The position numbers and the translations under genes are program-made. A model generated the notes under the pieces. The model made no database searches, had not been told where the DNA came from, and saw nothing but the letters and a program-made list of their open reading frames with translations. Source: Nonomuraea guangzhouensis (GTDB lineage Bacteria; Actinomycetota; Actinomycetes; Streptosporangiales; Streptosporangiaceae). Taken from it: 64,000 nucleotides of DNA. The stretch spans positions 211,113 to 275,112 of the forward strand of contig NZ_JAHKRM010000018.1 of NCBI RefSeq assembly GCF_019396345.1. Direction: 5' to 3'. Below are positions 1-8,685 of the stretch, in pieces. The stretch's first letter is position 1, and each line of letters opens with the position of its first letter.

Positions 1-1266
1 CTGCCGCTCCCACTCCTCGCGCTGCTTGTCGAAGCCCTCGAGCCACTCACCGGTCTCCGAGTCGAAGCCCTCGGGGTAGATGTAGTTGCCCTGGTCGTCG
101 TAGGTCGCCGCCATGCCGTAAAGCGTGGGGTCGAACTCGACCTCGGTGCCGACACCCTCGTTGGCCTGCTTCAGCGAGAGGCTGATGCGACGCCGGTCGA
201 GGTCGATGTCGATGATCTTGACGAAGATCTCGTCGCCGACCTGGACGACCTGCTCCGGGATCTCCACGTGGCGCTCGGCCAGCTCGGAGATGTGGACCAG
301 GCCCTCGATGCCCTCCTCGACCCGGACGAACGCGCCGAACGGCACCAGCTTGGTGACGCGACCCGGCACGACCTGGCCGATCTGGTGGGTGCGGGCGAAC
401 TGCTGCCACGGGTCTTCCTGAGTGGCCTTGAGCGACAGGGAGACGCGCTCGCGCTCCATGTCGACGTCGAGGACCTCGACCGTGACCTCCTGGCCGACCT
501 CGACGACCTCGGAGGGGTGGTCGATGTGCTTCCAGGACAGCTCGGACACGTGGACCAGGCCGTCGACGCCGCCGAGATCCACGAACGCACCGAAGTTGAC
601 GATCGAGGAGACGACGCCCTTGCGGACCTGCCCCTTCTGGAGGGTGTTGAGGAACGTCTGGCGAACCTCGGACTGCGTCTGCTCAAGCCACGCGCGGCGG
701 GACAGGACCACGTTGTTGCGGTTCTTGTCCAGCTCAATGATCTTCGCCTCGAGCTCGCGGCCGACGTACGGCTGCAGGTCGCGGACACGGCGCATCTCGA
801 CCAGGGACGCCGGCAGGAAGCCACGCAGGCCGATGTCGAGGATGAGTCCACCCTTGACGACCTCGATGACGGTGCCGGTGACGATGCCGTCCTCGTCCTT
901 GATCTTCTCGATCGTGCCCCAGGCCCGCTCGTACTGAGCGCGCTTCTTGGACAGGATCAGGCGGCCCTCTTTGTCCTCCTTCTGGAGAACGAGGGCCTCG
1001 ACGTGTTCGCCGACCTCCACGACGTCAGCAGGGTCGACATCGTGCTTGATCGAAAGCTCACGCGAGGGGATGACACCCTCGGTCTTGTAGCCGATATCGA
1101 GAAGGACCTCGTCTCGATCGACCTTGACGACGGTGCCCTCGACGATGTCGCCGTCGTTGAAGTACTTGATGGTCTCGTCGATCGCTGCGAGGAAGGCTTC
1201 CTCGGACCCGATGTCGTTGACCGCTACCTGCGGGGTGCTCGAGGTGGCCTCAGTGCTGGACGTCAT
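1..1266 (-). CDS. rpsA: 30S ribosomal protein S1, 3' end outside the window
   Basis: Ribosomal protein S1 binds mRNA on the 30S subunit and helps position it for initiation. 422 codons are visible and the C-terminus lies beyond base 1. Four S1 RNA-binding domains can be read at about residues 35-105, 120-190, 207-278 and 294-365, each with the GxVxxVxxxGxxVxL pattern; examples are GTVVKVDRDEVLLDIGYK in repeat 1 and VVSSIVNFGAFVDLGG in repeat 3. The ATG at 1266 has GGAGC a few bases upstream. The reading frame is open to the window edge and ends in an acidic, Trp- and Glu-rich tail typical of actinobacterial S1. The position downstream of polA on the same strand agrees with the known actinobacterial order. 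The identification is secure. Confidence 0.97.
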   Translation of the reverse strand, partial: MTSSTEATSSTPQVAVNDIGSEEAFLAAIDETIKYFNDGDIVEGTVVKVDRDEVLLDIGYKTEGVIPSRELSIKHDVDPADVVEVGEHVEALVLQKEDKEGRLILSKKRAQYERAWGTIEKIKDEDGIVTGTVIEVVKGGLILDIGLRGFLPASLVEMRRVRDLQPYVGRELEAKIIELDKNRNNVVLSRRAWLEQTQSEVRQTFLNTLQKGQVRKGVVSSIVNFGAFVDLGGVDGLVHVSELSWKHIDHPSEVVEVGQEVTVEVLDVDMERERVSLSLKATQEDPWQQFARTHQIGQVVPGRVTKLVPFGAFVRVEEGIEGLVHISELAERHVEIPEQVVQVGDEIFVKIIDIDLDRRRISLSLKQANEGVGTEVEFDPTLYGMAATYDDQGNYIYPEGFDSETGEWLEGFDKQREEWERQ

Positions 1267-1465
1267 GTGTGGAATTGCTCCGAACGCGGACAGAAGTCGA
1301 TGTGGCGGACGCGCGGCAGGCCCTCTTCCGCATCAAGCCGAGGAATGACGACATCGACGTGACCGAGCGCGAGCCCGCTCCGTCTGAGGCGCGCGCGAGC
1401 CCACAGCGCAGCGATCAGCATATGAGACCATCAGCGTGGGGTCAATCCGACCGCCCGGCCACCCG

Positions 1466-2605
1466 TCAATAGATGACGAGCTGGCCTCTCCGCTTTGGCG
1501 CAATATTACCCTGAAGGCGCTGCGGGACAGAGATCTTTGTCGGGTCCCCGTCGGACACGTAACGCTCCCCAGGATGCTTGTTCAGCCACCCCAGCCAGTA
1601 CTGCGAGCACCACTTGCGGCATTCGCCCTTGTTGCCGTTGCTCTGGATGCGCTGGATGGCCACTGGGTCAAATTTTTTCGCGTACGGCGAAAGGGATGGC
1701 TCGGCCCCGGCCAGGAAGACCCCGGCGAAGTCGTAGGTGGTGCCGTCCCACTCACCGTGGCGGGCGATCTTCTTGGGGTGCGGCATCGCCCCGAACGGCA
1801 GGGCCATGGTGATCGCCGGACCGGCGCCGAGCTTCTTCAGTAACCGTTCGAGCCGGACGATCTGCTCCTTGACCTTCTTCTTCCGCATAGCCGCCAGATT
1901 GGGGTGGGACCAGGTGTGGTTGGCCACCTCGAACCCATGACCGACCAACCACCGCACGGCCGCCGCCTGCTCCTCGGGCTTTCGTAACCCGAACGGATCG
2001 TGGTTGATCCACAGCGTGGCGACCGGCCGGAACTCGGGATAGCGCCGGGCCACGTCTAAGAGCACGCCGACCGCTGTGTTCGGCACGGGGTTGCCGCTCG
2101 CGTCCAGCCTGAAGTGGCTCTCGTGCCCGTCGTCGAAGGTCAGCACGACGGGGAACCTGCCCGCGGGCACCCGGATGTCGCCGGTGGCGAACTCCTTGGC
2201 GGTGATCGGCCAGTAGCCCTGCTTGGCCAGCTTCTCCAGCTCCCTGCGTAACTGGTCGGGCGTGCGGTCGATCGAGGCGAACCGCTTCTTGAGTATCCGG
2301 TGGTACATCAGCACCGGCACCAGGCCGAGCTCGTTGGCCTTGACCTGCTTGGCGAACTCCGGCGTGGACACCACTCCGGGCGGCTCGGCGACCGTCGGCA
2401 CGGGCTCGGCGACCGTCGGCACGGGCTGGGCGGGGGTGGGCTGCGCGGACTGCCCGATCCTGGCCGCCGCCGGTGGCCCGGGAACGGCCCGGCCGGAGGG
2501 CAACTGCAGCATCAACCCGATGACCGCCACTGCCATCACCCCGATTGCCGCCACCCCGATGTGCGCGATGGCGATGATCCGTGGGTAGGACGCTGACGAT
2601 CGCAC
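1466..2605 (-). CDS. Membrane-anchored polysaccharide deacetylase (NodB-like)
   Basis: Likely an extracytoplasmic carbohydrate esterase (CE4 family) that removes N-acetyl groups from a cell-surface glycan. Residues 10-35 form one hydrophobic signal-anchor. A Pro/Val/Ala linker with a duplicated PVPTVAE unit follows, and the catalytic domain occupies roughly residues 90-350. The metal-binding Asp pair is visible in VLTFDDGH, and the His pair in VANHTWSHPNL. It starts with GTG at 2605, preceded by GGGAGC. It lies between rpsA and polA on the same strand, with about 200 bp on either side, so it is probably transcribed separately. The exact substrate (peptidoglycan or another glycan) cannot be told from sequence. 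Confidence 0.88.
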   Translation of the reverse strand: MRSSASYPRIIAIAHIGVAAIGVMAVAVIGLMLQLPSGRAVPGPPAAARIGQSAQPTPAQPVPTVAEPVPTVAEPPGVVSTPEFAKQVKANELGLVPVLMYHRILKKRFASIDRTPDQLRRELEKLAKQGYWPITAKEFATGDIRVPAGRFPVVLTFDDGHESHFRLDASGNPVPNTAVGVLLDVARRYPEFRPVATLWINHDPFGLRKPEEQAAAVRWLVGHGFEVANHTWSHPNLAAMRKKKVKEQIVRLERLLKKLGAGPAITMALPFGAMPHPKKIARHGEWDGTTYDFAGVFLAGAEPSLSPYAKKFDPVAIQRIQSNGNKGECRKWCSQYWLGWLNKHPGERYVSDGDPTKISVPQRLQGNIAPKRRGQLVIY

Positions 2606-2829
2606 AAGGCTCCCGTGCCAGTCGGTGAAAACTTACCCTCAGGGTAGTCCAGAACCCCGTATCGGCCGGTGTTCCCGACACGCCGGACCGCCCTGTTTCA
2701 TGGCGCGGGGCCGCCTGCCGCTCGGCGCGGGGCCGCCCCACCGTACGGAGATCGATCTGCCCCGGCGTACGGCGATAAACGTCAGGTGCGGCGGACCAGA
2801 AGCACGGCAGGGCGGAACGAGCCGCTCCG

Positions 2830-5520
2830 TCAGTGGCCCGCGTCCTCCCAGGTGCGGCCGACGCCCACGGAGACCTCCAGCGGGACCCGCAGGTGGTAGG
2901 CCGCGTTCATCTGGTCGCACACGAGCCCTCTGAGCCGGTCGAGCTCGCCGGGCGCCACCTCGAACACCAGCTCGTCGTGGACCTGGAGCAGCATCCGGGA
3001 GCCCAGACCCTCGGCGCGCATCGCCTGGGAGACGTTGAGCATGGCCACCTTGATGATGTCGGCCGCCGAGCCCTGGATGGGCGCGTTGAGCGCCATGCGC
3101 TCGGCCATCTCGCGGCGCTGCCGGTTGTCGCTGGTCAGGTCGGGCAGGTAGCGGCGGCGCCCCATGATGGTCTCGGTGTAACCGTCGGTGCGCGCCTGCT
3201 GGACGATGGCGTGCAGGAAGTCACGGACGCCGCCGAACTCCTGGAAGTATTCCTCCTTGAGCGCCCGCGCCTCGGCCACCGGGATGTTGAGCTGCCCGGA
3301 CAGTCCGAAGTCGGACAGTCCGTAGGCGAGGCCGTAGTTCATCGCCTTGATGCGGGCCCGCAGCTCGCCGTCGATCTGCTCGGGCGGCAGGTCGAACACC
3401 CGGGCCGCGGTGGCCTGGTGGAAGTCGTGGCCCGACTCGAAGGACGCGATCAGCGCCTCGTCGCCCGACAGGTGGGCCATGATGCGCAGCTCGATCTGGC
3501 TGTAGTCGGCCGTGAGCAGCGTCTCGTAGCCCTCGCCGACCACGAAGCCCTGCCGGATGCGGCGGCCCTCGGAGGTGCGGATCGGGATGTTCTGGAGGTT
3601 GGGCTTCTCCGACGACAGGCGGCCCGTGGCCGCGATGATCTGGTTGAACGTGGTGTGGATGCGCCCGTCGTCGGCGATCTCCTTGATCAGGCCCTCGACG
3701 GTGGTGCGCAGCTTGGTCTGGTCGCGGTGGCGCAGCATGATGATCGGCAGCTCGTGCTCGGTCTGCGTGGCGAGCCAGGCGAGCTGGTCGGCGTCGGTGC
3801 TGTAGCCGGTCTTGATCTTCTTCGTCTTGGGCAGGTTGAGCTTGGTGAACAGGATCTCCTGCAGCTGCTTGGGCGAGCCCAGGTTGAACTGCTCGCCGAC
3901 CGCCCGGTGCGCCTCCTCGACCGCGTGCTTGACCGCCGCGCCGAACTCGGCCTCCAGAGCGGTGAAGTATGCGCTGTCGACGGCGATGCCCGCCCGCTCG
4001 ATCTCCGCCAGCACACTCAGCAGCGGGAGCTCCACGTCGGTCATGAGCTGGGTGCCGCCGCGGCCCGTCAGGAAGGTCTCCAGCGCCTCGGCCAGCTCGC
4101 GCACGGCATGGGCGCGCAGCGCCAGGTCCTTGGCGGGGGCGTCCTCGTCGTCGCCGAACAGCGCGGCCTGCCCGCTGGACTCCTCCTCGGCCCGCAGGTC
4201 ACGGTTGAGGTAGCGCCGGGCCAGGTCTTCGAGGGCGAACGTGCGCTGGCCGGGCATCGCCAGGTAGGCCGCCAGAGCCGTGTCACAGGTCAGGCCCTTG
4301 AGACTCATGCCCTGCGCCCAGAGCGCGAGGATCGGGCCCTTGGCGTCGTGGACGGCCTTGGGCCTGTCGGCGTCGCCCAGCCAGGCCCGCAGCGCGCCCT
4401 CGTCGGACTCGGTGAGCTTGACCGGGTCGATGTGGGCGGCCGTGCCGTCGGGCGAGGCGATCGCGATGCCGTCGATGCGCCCGGTGCCGCTGCCGTAGGC
4501 GCCCTTGAAGGCGAGGCCCGCCCGGCCGGCGGGCAGCGCGGCCAGCCAGCCCGCGACGCGGTCGGGGCCGAGGATGATGGTCTCGACCTCGAAGCCCTGG
4601 TCGGGCTCCTCCTCGCCGGTGCCGAGCACCTTGAAGACACGCTCGCGCAGCTCGCCGCGGATCTGCAGCGTGTCGAAGAGCTTGTTGACCTCTTCGCGCT
4701 CCCAGACGCCTTGCTTGAGGTCGCCCAGCTCGACCTCGATCGGGACCTCGCGCAGCAGCTCGGTGAGCCGGCGGTTCATCAGCACCTGGGCGACGTGCTC
4801 GCGCAGCTTGTCGCCGACCTTGCCCTTGACCTCGTCGACCCGGTCGACCAGCGCGGTCAGCGAGCCGAACTCGCGCACCCACTTGGCGGCGGTCTTCTCG
4901 CCGACGCTGGGAATGCTGAGCAGGTTGTCGCTGGGGTCGCCGCGGAGCGCCGCGAAGTCGGGGTATTGGATCGGGGTCAGGCCGTACTTCTCCTCGACGG
5001 CCTCGGGCGTGAACCTGGTCATGTCGCTGATGCCGCGGCGCGTCATCAGGACCGTGACGTGCTCGTCGACCAGCTGGAGCGCGTCGCGGTCGCCGGTGAC
5101 GATCAGCACGTTCATGTCCTGGGCGCTGGCGCGGGTGGCGAGCGTGGCGATGAGGTCGTCGGCCTCGAACCCGGCCTTGGACAGGTGCGGGATGCGCAGC
5201 GTGTCGAGGAGCTCGTAGATGAGCTGCATCTGGCCCCGGAAGTCCTCGGGGGTCTCGCTCCTGTTGGCCTTGTATTCGGCGTATTCCTCGTGGCGGAACG
5301 TCGGCTCCGACCGGTCGAACGCCACGGCCACATGCGACGGCTGCTCGTCGCGCAGGATGTTGGTCAGCATCGAGGTGAACCCGTAGACCGCCTCGGTGTG
5401 CTGACCGTCGGAGGTCATGAGGTTGGCGTCCTTGAGCGCGTAGAACGCGCGATAGGCCAGGGAATGCCCGTCGAGCAGCAACAGGCACGGGCGGCTAGGG
5501 GTCACTTCACTCTTCGGCAC
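2830..5520 (-). CDS. polA: DNA polymerase I
   Basis: Family A DNA polymerase for gap filling, RNA primer removal and repair. The 5'-3' exonuclease domain fills about residues 10-300, with metal-binding signatures such as FEADDLIATLA and VTGDRDALQLV. The polymerase domain fills about 520-896, with motif A (ADYSQIELRIMAHLSGD), motif B (KAMNYGLAYGLS) and motif C (QVHDELVFE). The middle exonuclease-like region lacks the DxE proofreading residues, so 3'-5' exonuclease is probably absent, as is usual in actinobacteria. 896 residues is the usual length. It starts with GTG at 5520 with no strong ribosome binding site, and the thioesterase starts divergently 62 bp away. Confidence 0.97.
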   Translation of the reverse strand: MPKSEVTPSRPCLLLLDGHSLAYRAFYALKDANLMTSDGQHTEAVYGFTSMLTNILRDEQPSHVAVAFDRSEPTFRHEEYAEYKANRSETPEDFRGQMQLIYELLDTLRIPHLSKAGFEADDLIATLATRASAQDMNVLIVTGDRDALQLVDEHVTVLMTRRGISDMTRFTPEAVEEKYGLTPIQYPDFAALRGDPSDNLLSIPSVGEKTAAKWVREFGSLTALVDRVDEVKGKVGDKLREHVAQVLMNRRLTELLREVPIEVELGDLKQGVWEREEVNKLFDTLQIRGELRERVFKVLGTGEEEPDQGFEVETIILGPDRVAGWLAALPAGRAGLAFKGAYGSGTGRIDGIAIASPDGTAAHIDPVKLTESDEGALRAWLGDADRPKAVHDAKGPILALWAQGMSLKGLTCDTALAAYLAMPGQRTFALEDLARRYLNRDLRAEEESSGQAALFGDDEDAPAKDLALRAHAVRELAEALETFLTGRGGTQLMTDVELPLLSVLAEIERAGIAVDSAYFTALEAEFGAAVKHAVEEAHRAVGEQFNLGSPKQLQEILFTKLNLPKTKKIKTGYSTDADQLAWLATQTEHELPIIMLRHRDQTKLRTTVEGLIKEIADDGRIHTTFNQIIAATGRLSSEKPNLQNIPIRTSEGRRIRQGFVVGEGYETLLTADYSQIELRIMAHLSGDEALIASFESGHDFHQATAARVFDLPPEQIDGELRARIKAMNYGLAYGLSDFGLSGQLNIPVAEARALKEEYFQEFGGVRDFLHAIVQQARTDGYTETIMGRRRYLPDLTSDNRQRREMAERMALNAPIQGSAADIIKVAMLNVSQAMRAEGLGSRMLLQVHDELVFEVAPGELDRLRGLVCDQMNAAYHLRVPLEVSVGVGRTWEDAGH

Positions 5521-5582
5521 ACCAGCAGCCTAGTCTCCATCTCCGACAGAAAACCTGAGCTCGAAAGACTGGAGGACTCCCC

Positions 5583-5996
5583 TTGACGCGGATCGACCCC
5601 GCCGATTTCCCGGCGTTGAACGCCGTATACGAAGGCACGCTCCCCGACCGGATGGGCATCGAGTTCGTCGAGGTCAGCGCGGAGCGGGTGGTCGCCCGGA
5701 TGCCGGTCGCGGGCAACACCCAGCCGTACGGCCTGCTGCACGGCGGTGCCTCGGCGGTGCTCGCCGAGACGCTGGGCTCGACCGGCGCGGCCGTGCACGC
5801 GGGCGCGGACCGCATAGCGGTCGGCATCGAGATCAACGCCACCCATCACCGCTCGGCCACCTCCGGCTTCGTCACCGGCGTGGCCACCCAGCTGCACGGG
5901 GGGCGCTCGATCGCCACGTACGAGATCGAGATCACCGACGAGCAGGGGCGGCGCGTGTGCACCTCCCGGCTGACCTGCATGCTGCGCGATCGCTGA
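5583..5996 (+). CDS. PaaI-family hotdog-fold thioesterase
   Basis: A 137-residue single-domain hotdog thioesterase that probably hydrolyses an acyl- or aryl-CoA. The core helix carries the family signature in QPYGLLHGGASAVLAETLGS; the HGG turn and the following Glu line the active site in PaaI relatives. The predicted start is TTG at 5583, with GGAGGAC about eight bases upstream, because there is no ATG or GTG that keeps the N-terminus complete. It is divergent from polA, an arrangement I recall from other actinomycetes. The natural substrate is unknown. It ends 400 bp before livH and is probably monocistronic. Confidence 0.88.
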   Translation: MTRIDPADFPALNAVYEGTLPDRMGIEFVEVSAERVVARMPVAGNTQPYGLLHGGASAVLAETLGSTGAAVHAGADRIAVGIEINATHHRSATSGFVTGVATQLHGGRSIATYEIEITDEQGRRVCTSRLTCMLRDR

Positions 5997-6398
5997 ACGC
6001 CACGCGACTTTGCGGCTCTCTTTGCACACGAGCCCCGTGGGTCGCTACGGTGGTCCAAGCGGAGCCCGCGGGGGAGGCCGAGTAGATAACGTGTAAGGCC
6101 GGGGAAGCCCTACATGGTCCCAAAGGTCCCCTTCCGCGGGCTCGTTCACGTTCTGCAGCGATCGTTACGCATTCGCGCCCGGAACCGCCAGGCGTCTAGT
6201 GGGATTTAGCCCCTGACCTGGCGTCTTGTTTCCTCACATCAGCGACACGCACGTGTCACTAATTGGTGACGAACGACCCTGAACCGGGCGCGACCAGAAT
6301 AAGCTCCCGCCATTGCATGCCTGTTGTTGTGCCTGCGATGCCCACGTGTCGAGATGGAGGGGCACAACCCCGCCTTGACCTATTTTGAGGGAGCACCA
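5997..6398 (+). other. Intergenic region with structured livH leader
   Basis: 402 bases between the thioesterase and livH with no convincing protein gene. It holds the long inverted repeat at 6062-6143, a possible 31-codon leader ORF (6114-6209) and a short inverted repeat GTCAC-TAATTG-GTGAC at 6255-6270, close enough to livH to be an operator. The promoter of the liv operon must lie here, but no clear -35/-10 pair could be picked. Confidence 0.6.
6062..6143 (+). promoter_or_regulatory. Long hairpin in livH leader, possible structured RNA
   Basis: GAGCCCGCGG at 6062-6071 is the exact reverse complement of CCGCGGGCTC at 6134-6143. The stem continues inward through two G-U pairs and a G-C pair, enclosing about 55 nucleotides that contain GGCC/GGCC and GGGGA/TCCCC complementarity, so a branched fold is possible. 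It lies 255 bases upstream of the livH start on the coding strand. It does not match any riboswitch consensus I can recall. A cis-regulatory role on branched-chain amino acid uptake is an inference. Confidence 0.45.
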
Positions 6399-7685
6399 TT
6401 GCGCAGAGCCGTGATCGCGTTCACGGCCTTCCTGGGTGGACTCATCTTCCTGCTCGCGGTCCCCGCCCAGGCGGCGGCCCCCGATCAGGGTCTGAGAGGG
6501 ACACTCAAACTCCAAGGCCAACCAGTGAACGGCGTGAAAATCGTCGTGACCACCGAAGGCGGACAACCCGTCAAGGAGGTTACAAGCGACGCCCAGGGTG
6601 CGTGGGTAGTCCCGATTGACAAACCGGGAAAATACAAGGTCACACTGGACGTCAAGACACTCCCGCAGAACGCGATGGTCCGCGGCGGCAACGCCGTCCG
6701 CACCCCGACCGTCTTCTCCGGCAACATGTCCACCGTCCTGTTCGCCCTGCAGCCCAAGGGCGCCGCGGGCCAACCGGCGGATGAGGGCGCCGAGACCAGC
6801 CCCTTCTTGGACCAGGCGGCGCAGCTCACCTTCGAAGGCCTGAACCTCGGCCTGATCATCGCGCTGGCCGCGCTCGGCCTCTCGCTGATCTACGGCACCA
6901 CCGGCCTGACCAACTTCGCCCACGGCGAGCTGGTCACGTTGGGCGCGCTGCTCGCCTACCTGTTCAACGTGACCTTCGGCCTGCATCTGATCCCGGCCGC
7001 CGTGATCGCGGTGATCGCCGGAGGCGCGCTCGGCTACCTGCAGGACCGGTTCTTCTGGGGGCAGCTGCGTAAGCGCGGCACCGGCACCATCGCCATGATG
7101 ATCATTTCGATCGGTGTGGCGCTCTTCCTGCGCTACGTCTTCCTGATCCTGTTCGGCGGCCAGAACGAGTCGTTCGCCCAGTACACCGCGCAGCCGGGCA
7201 TCGAGATCGGCCCGATCTCCGCGGCGCCCAAGAACTTCGTCGCGATGGGCATCGAGCTGCTGGTCCTCATCATCGTCGGCCTCGCGCTGATGCGCACCCG
7301 CACCGGCAAGGCGGCCCGCGCGGTCGCCGACAACCCGGCGCTGGCCGCCTCATCCGGCATCAACGTCGACCGGGTCATCCGCATCATCTGGACCACCGGC
7401 GGCGCCATCGCCGCGCTGGCCGGCATCATGCTCGGCCTGTCTCAAAACCTGAAATACACCATGGGCCAGGACATCCTGCTGCTCATCTTCGCCGGTGTGA
7501 CGCTCGGCGGGCTCGGCACGGCGTTCGGCGCCCTGGTGGGCTCACTCGTGGTCGGCCTGTTCATCCAGGTCTCCACGCTCTGGGTGCCGCCAGAGCTCAA
7601 GAGCGTCGGGGCACTGGCCGTACTCATCATCGTGCTCCTCTTCCGGCCACAGGGCATCCTGGGCCGCCGAGAGCGGATCGGCTGA
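6399..7685 (+). CDS. livH: Branched-chain amino acid ABC transporter permease LivH with extra N-terminal ectodomain
   Basis: One of the two membrane permeases of a branched-chain amino acid importer. The predicted start is TTG at 6399, preceded by GAGGGAG, giving 428 residues that begin MRRAVIAFTAFLGG. This is a signal peptide ending near AQA. Residues about 29-125 form a soluble beta-rich segment resembling carboxypeptidase-regulatory or SpaA-like domains (VNGVKIVVTTEGGQPVKEV, then DKPGKYKVTLD). The LivH permease core begins near residue 145 (FEGLNLGLIIALAALGLSLI), with the family motif GLTNFAHGELVTLGA. Ordinary LivH proteins are about 290 residues, so the first 140 are additional. It heads the operon livHMGF. 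Confidence 0.9.
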   Translation: MRRAVIAFTAFLGGLIFLLAVPAQAAAPDQGLRGTLKLQGQPVNGVKIVVTTEGGQPVKEVTSDAQGAWVVPIDKPGKYKVTLDVKTLPQNAMVRGGNAVRTPTVFSGNMSTVLFALQPKGAAGQPADEGAETSPFLDQAAQLTFEGLNLGLIIALAALGLSLIYGTTGLTNFAHGELVTLGALLAYLFNVTFGLHLIPAAVIAVIAGGALGYLQDRFFWGQLRKRGTGTIAMMIISIGVALFLRYVFLILFGGQNESFAQYTAQPGIEIGPISAAPKNFVAMGIELLVLIIVGLALMRTRTGKAARAVADNPALAASSGINVDRVIRIIWTTGGAIAALAGIMLGLSQNLKYTMGQDILLLIFAGVTLGGLGTAFGALVGSLVVGLFIQVSTLWVPPELKSVGALAVLIIVLLFRPQGILGRRERIG

Positions 7686-7698
7686 CGGGGGGAGTCAC

Positions 7699-8685
7699 AT
7701 GGACTGGATCACGATCATCAGCACCACCGTCAAGTCCGCCATCGGCGTCGAGACGGTGCTCTACGCGCTCGCCGCGATCGGCATCAACATCCACTTCGGC
7801 TACACGGGCCTGCTCAACTTCGGGCAGGCGGCGTTCATGGGCGTCGCGGGCTACGGCCTGGCCGTCACGGTCTCCGTCCTGGGCCTGCCCTTCTGGCTCG
7901 GCATCGCGGTCGGCATCGTCGGCGCGGTGCTCCTGGCCCTGCTCCTGGGCGCGCCGACGCTCCGCCTGCGCGCCGACTACCTGGCCATCGTCACCATCGC
8001 GGCGGCCGAGATCGTCCGGCTCGTCTTCCGTTCGGTGAAGTTCAGGGACGTCTTCGGCGGTTCTGACGGACTGCGCGGCTTCTCCGATGGCTTCTACGCG
8101 CTCAACCCCTTCCCGGAGGGCGAGTACGGCATCGGCTGGTTCACCTTCAACCACCGGCTGCTGTGGATCATGCTCGTCGGGTGGGTGCTGGTCGGCCTCT
8201 CGTGCGGCATCGTCTACCTGCTCATGAGCAGCCCGTGGGGCCGCGTGCTCAAGGCCATCCGCGAGGACGAGGACGCCGTGCGCAGCCTCGGCAAGAACGT
8301 CTTCTCCTACAAGATGCAGTCGCTCATCCTGGGCGGCGTCATCGGCAGCCTCGGCGGCTTCATCTACGGGCTGGCGTACGCGTCGGTGCAGCCCGACGTC
8401 TTCGGCACCGAGACCACCTTCTTCGCCTACACCATCGTGATCCTGGGTGGCGCGGCCCGCGTGCTCGGCCCCGTCATCGGATCGATGATCTTCTGGGTGC
8501 TGCTGGTCCTGGTCAACGGTGTGCTCAGTGAAGCGGTTCAGGCGGGGTACATCCCGTTCATGACCTCCATCCAGGTCGGGCCGGTCCGCTACATCCTGGT
8601 GGGTCTCGGGCTGATCCTGTTGCTCATCTTCCGGCCACAGGGCATCTTCGGTGACAAGAGGGAGATTGCTTTCGATGTCCGCTGA
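7699..8685 (+). CDS. livM: Branched-chain amino acid ABC transporter permease LivM
   Basis: Second permease subunit, 328 residues and strongly hydrophobic, with about nine to ten membrane segments. The motif GYTGLLNFGQAAFMGVAGYG near the N-terminus and the cytoplasmic coupling segment GRVLKAIREDEDAVRSLGKN, which contacts the ATPases, are typical of LivM. It starts with ATG at 7699, 13 bases after livH, with GGGGGGAG as ribosome binding site. The stop overlaps the livG start by 11 bases, so translation is coupled. It works with LivH, LivG and LivF and one of the binding lipoproteins encoded downstream. Confidence 0.95.
   Translation: MDWITIISTTVKSAIGVETVLYALAAIGINIHFGYTGLLNFGQAAFMGVAGYGLAVTVSVLGLPFWLGIAVGIVGAVLLALLLGAPTLRLRADYLAIVTIAAAEIVRLVFRSVKFRDVFGGSDGLRGFSDGFYALNPFPEGEYGIGWFTFNHRLLWIMLVGWVLVGLSCGIVYLLMSSPWGRVLKAIREDEDAVRSLGKNVFSYKMQSLILGGVIGSLGGFIYGLAYASVQPDVFGTETTFFAYTIVILGGAARVLGPVIGSMIFWVLLVLVNGVLSEAVQAGYIPFMTSIQVGPVRYILVGLGLILLLIFRPQGIFGDKREIAFDVR

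Noticed and set aside
2702..2737. 14-bp direct repeat GGCGCGGGGCCGCC between polA and the deacetylase gene
   Set aside because: Two copies only, in a very GC-rich spacer; likely slippage without clear function.
2833..5586. Plus-strand open frame of 917 codons antisense to polA
   Set aside because: High GC leaves few stops in this frame. The translation is Asp/Val/Leu/Arg-rich without domains, whereas the minus strand encodes a full polymerase with all motifs.
6062..6143. c-di-AMP (ydaO), SAM-IV, cobalamin or glycine riboswitch
   Set aside because: The conserved core sequences of these classes that I know are not present; only generic stems are seen.
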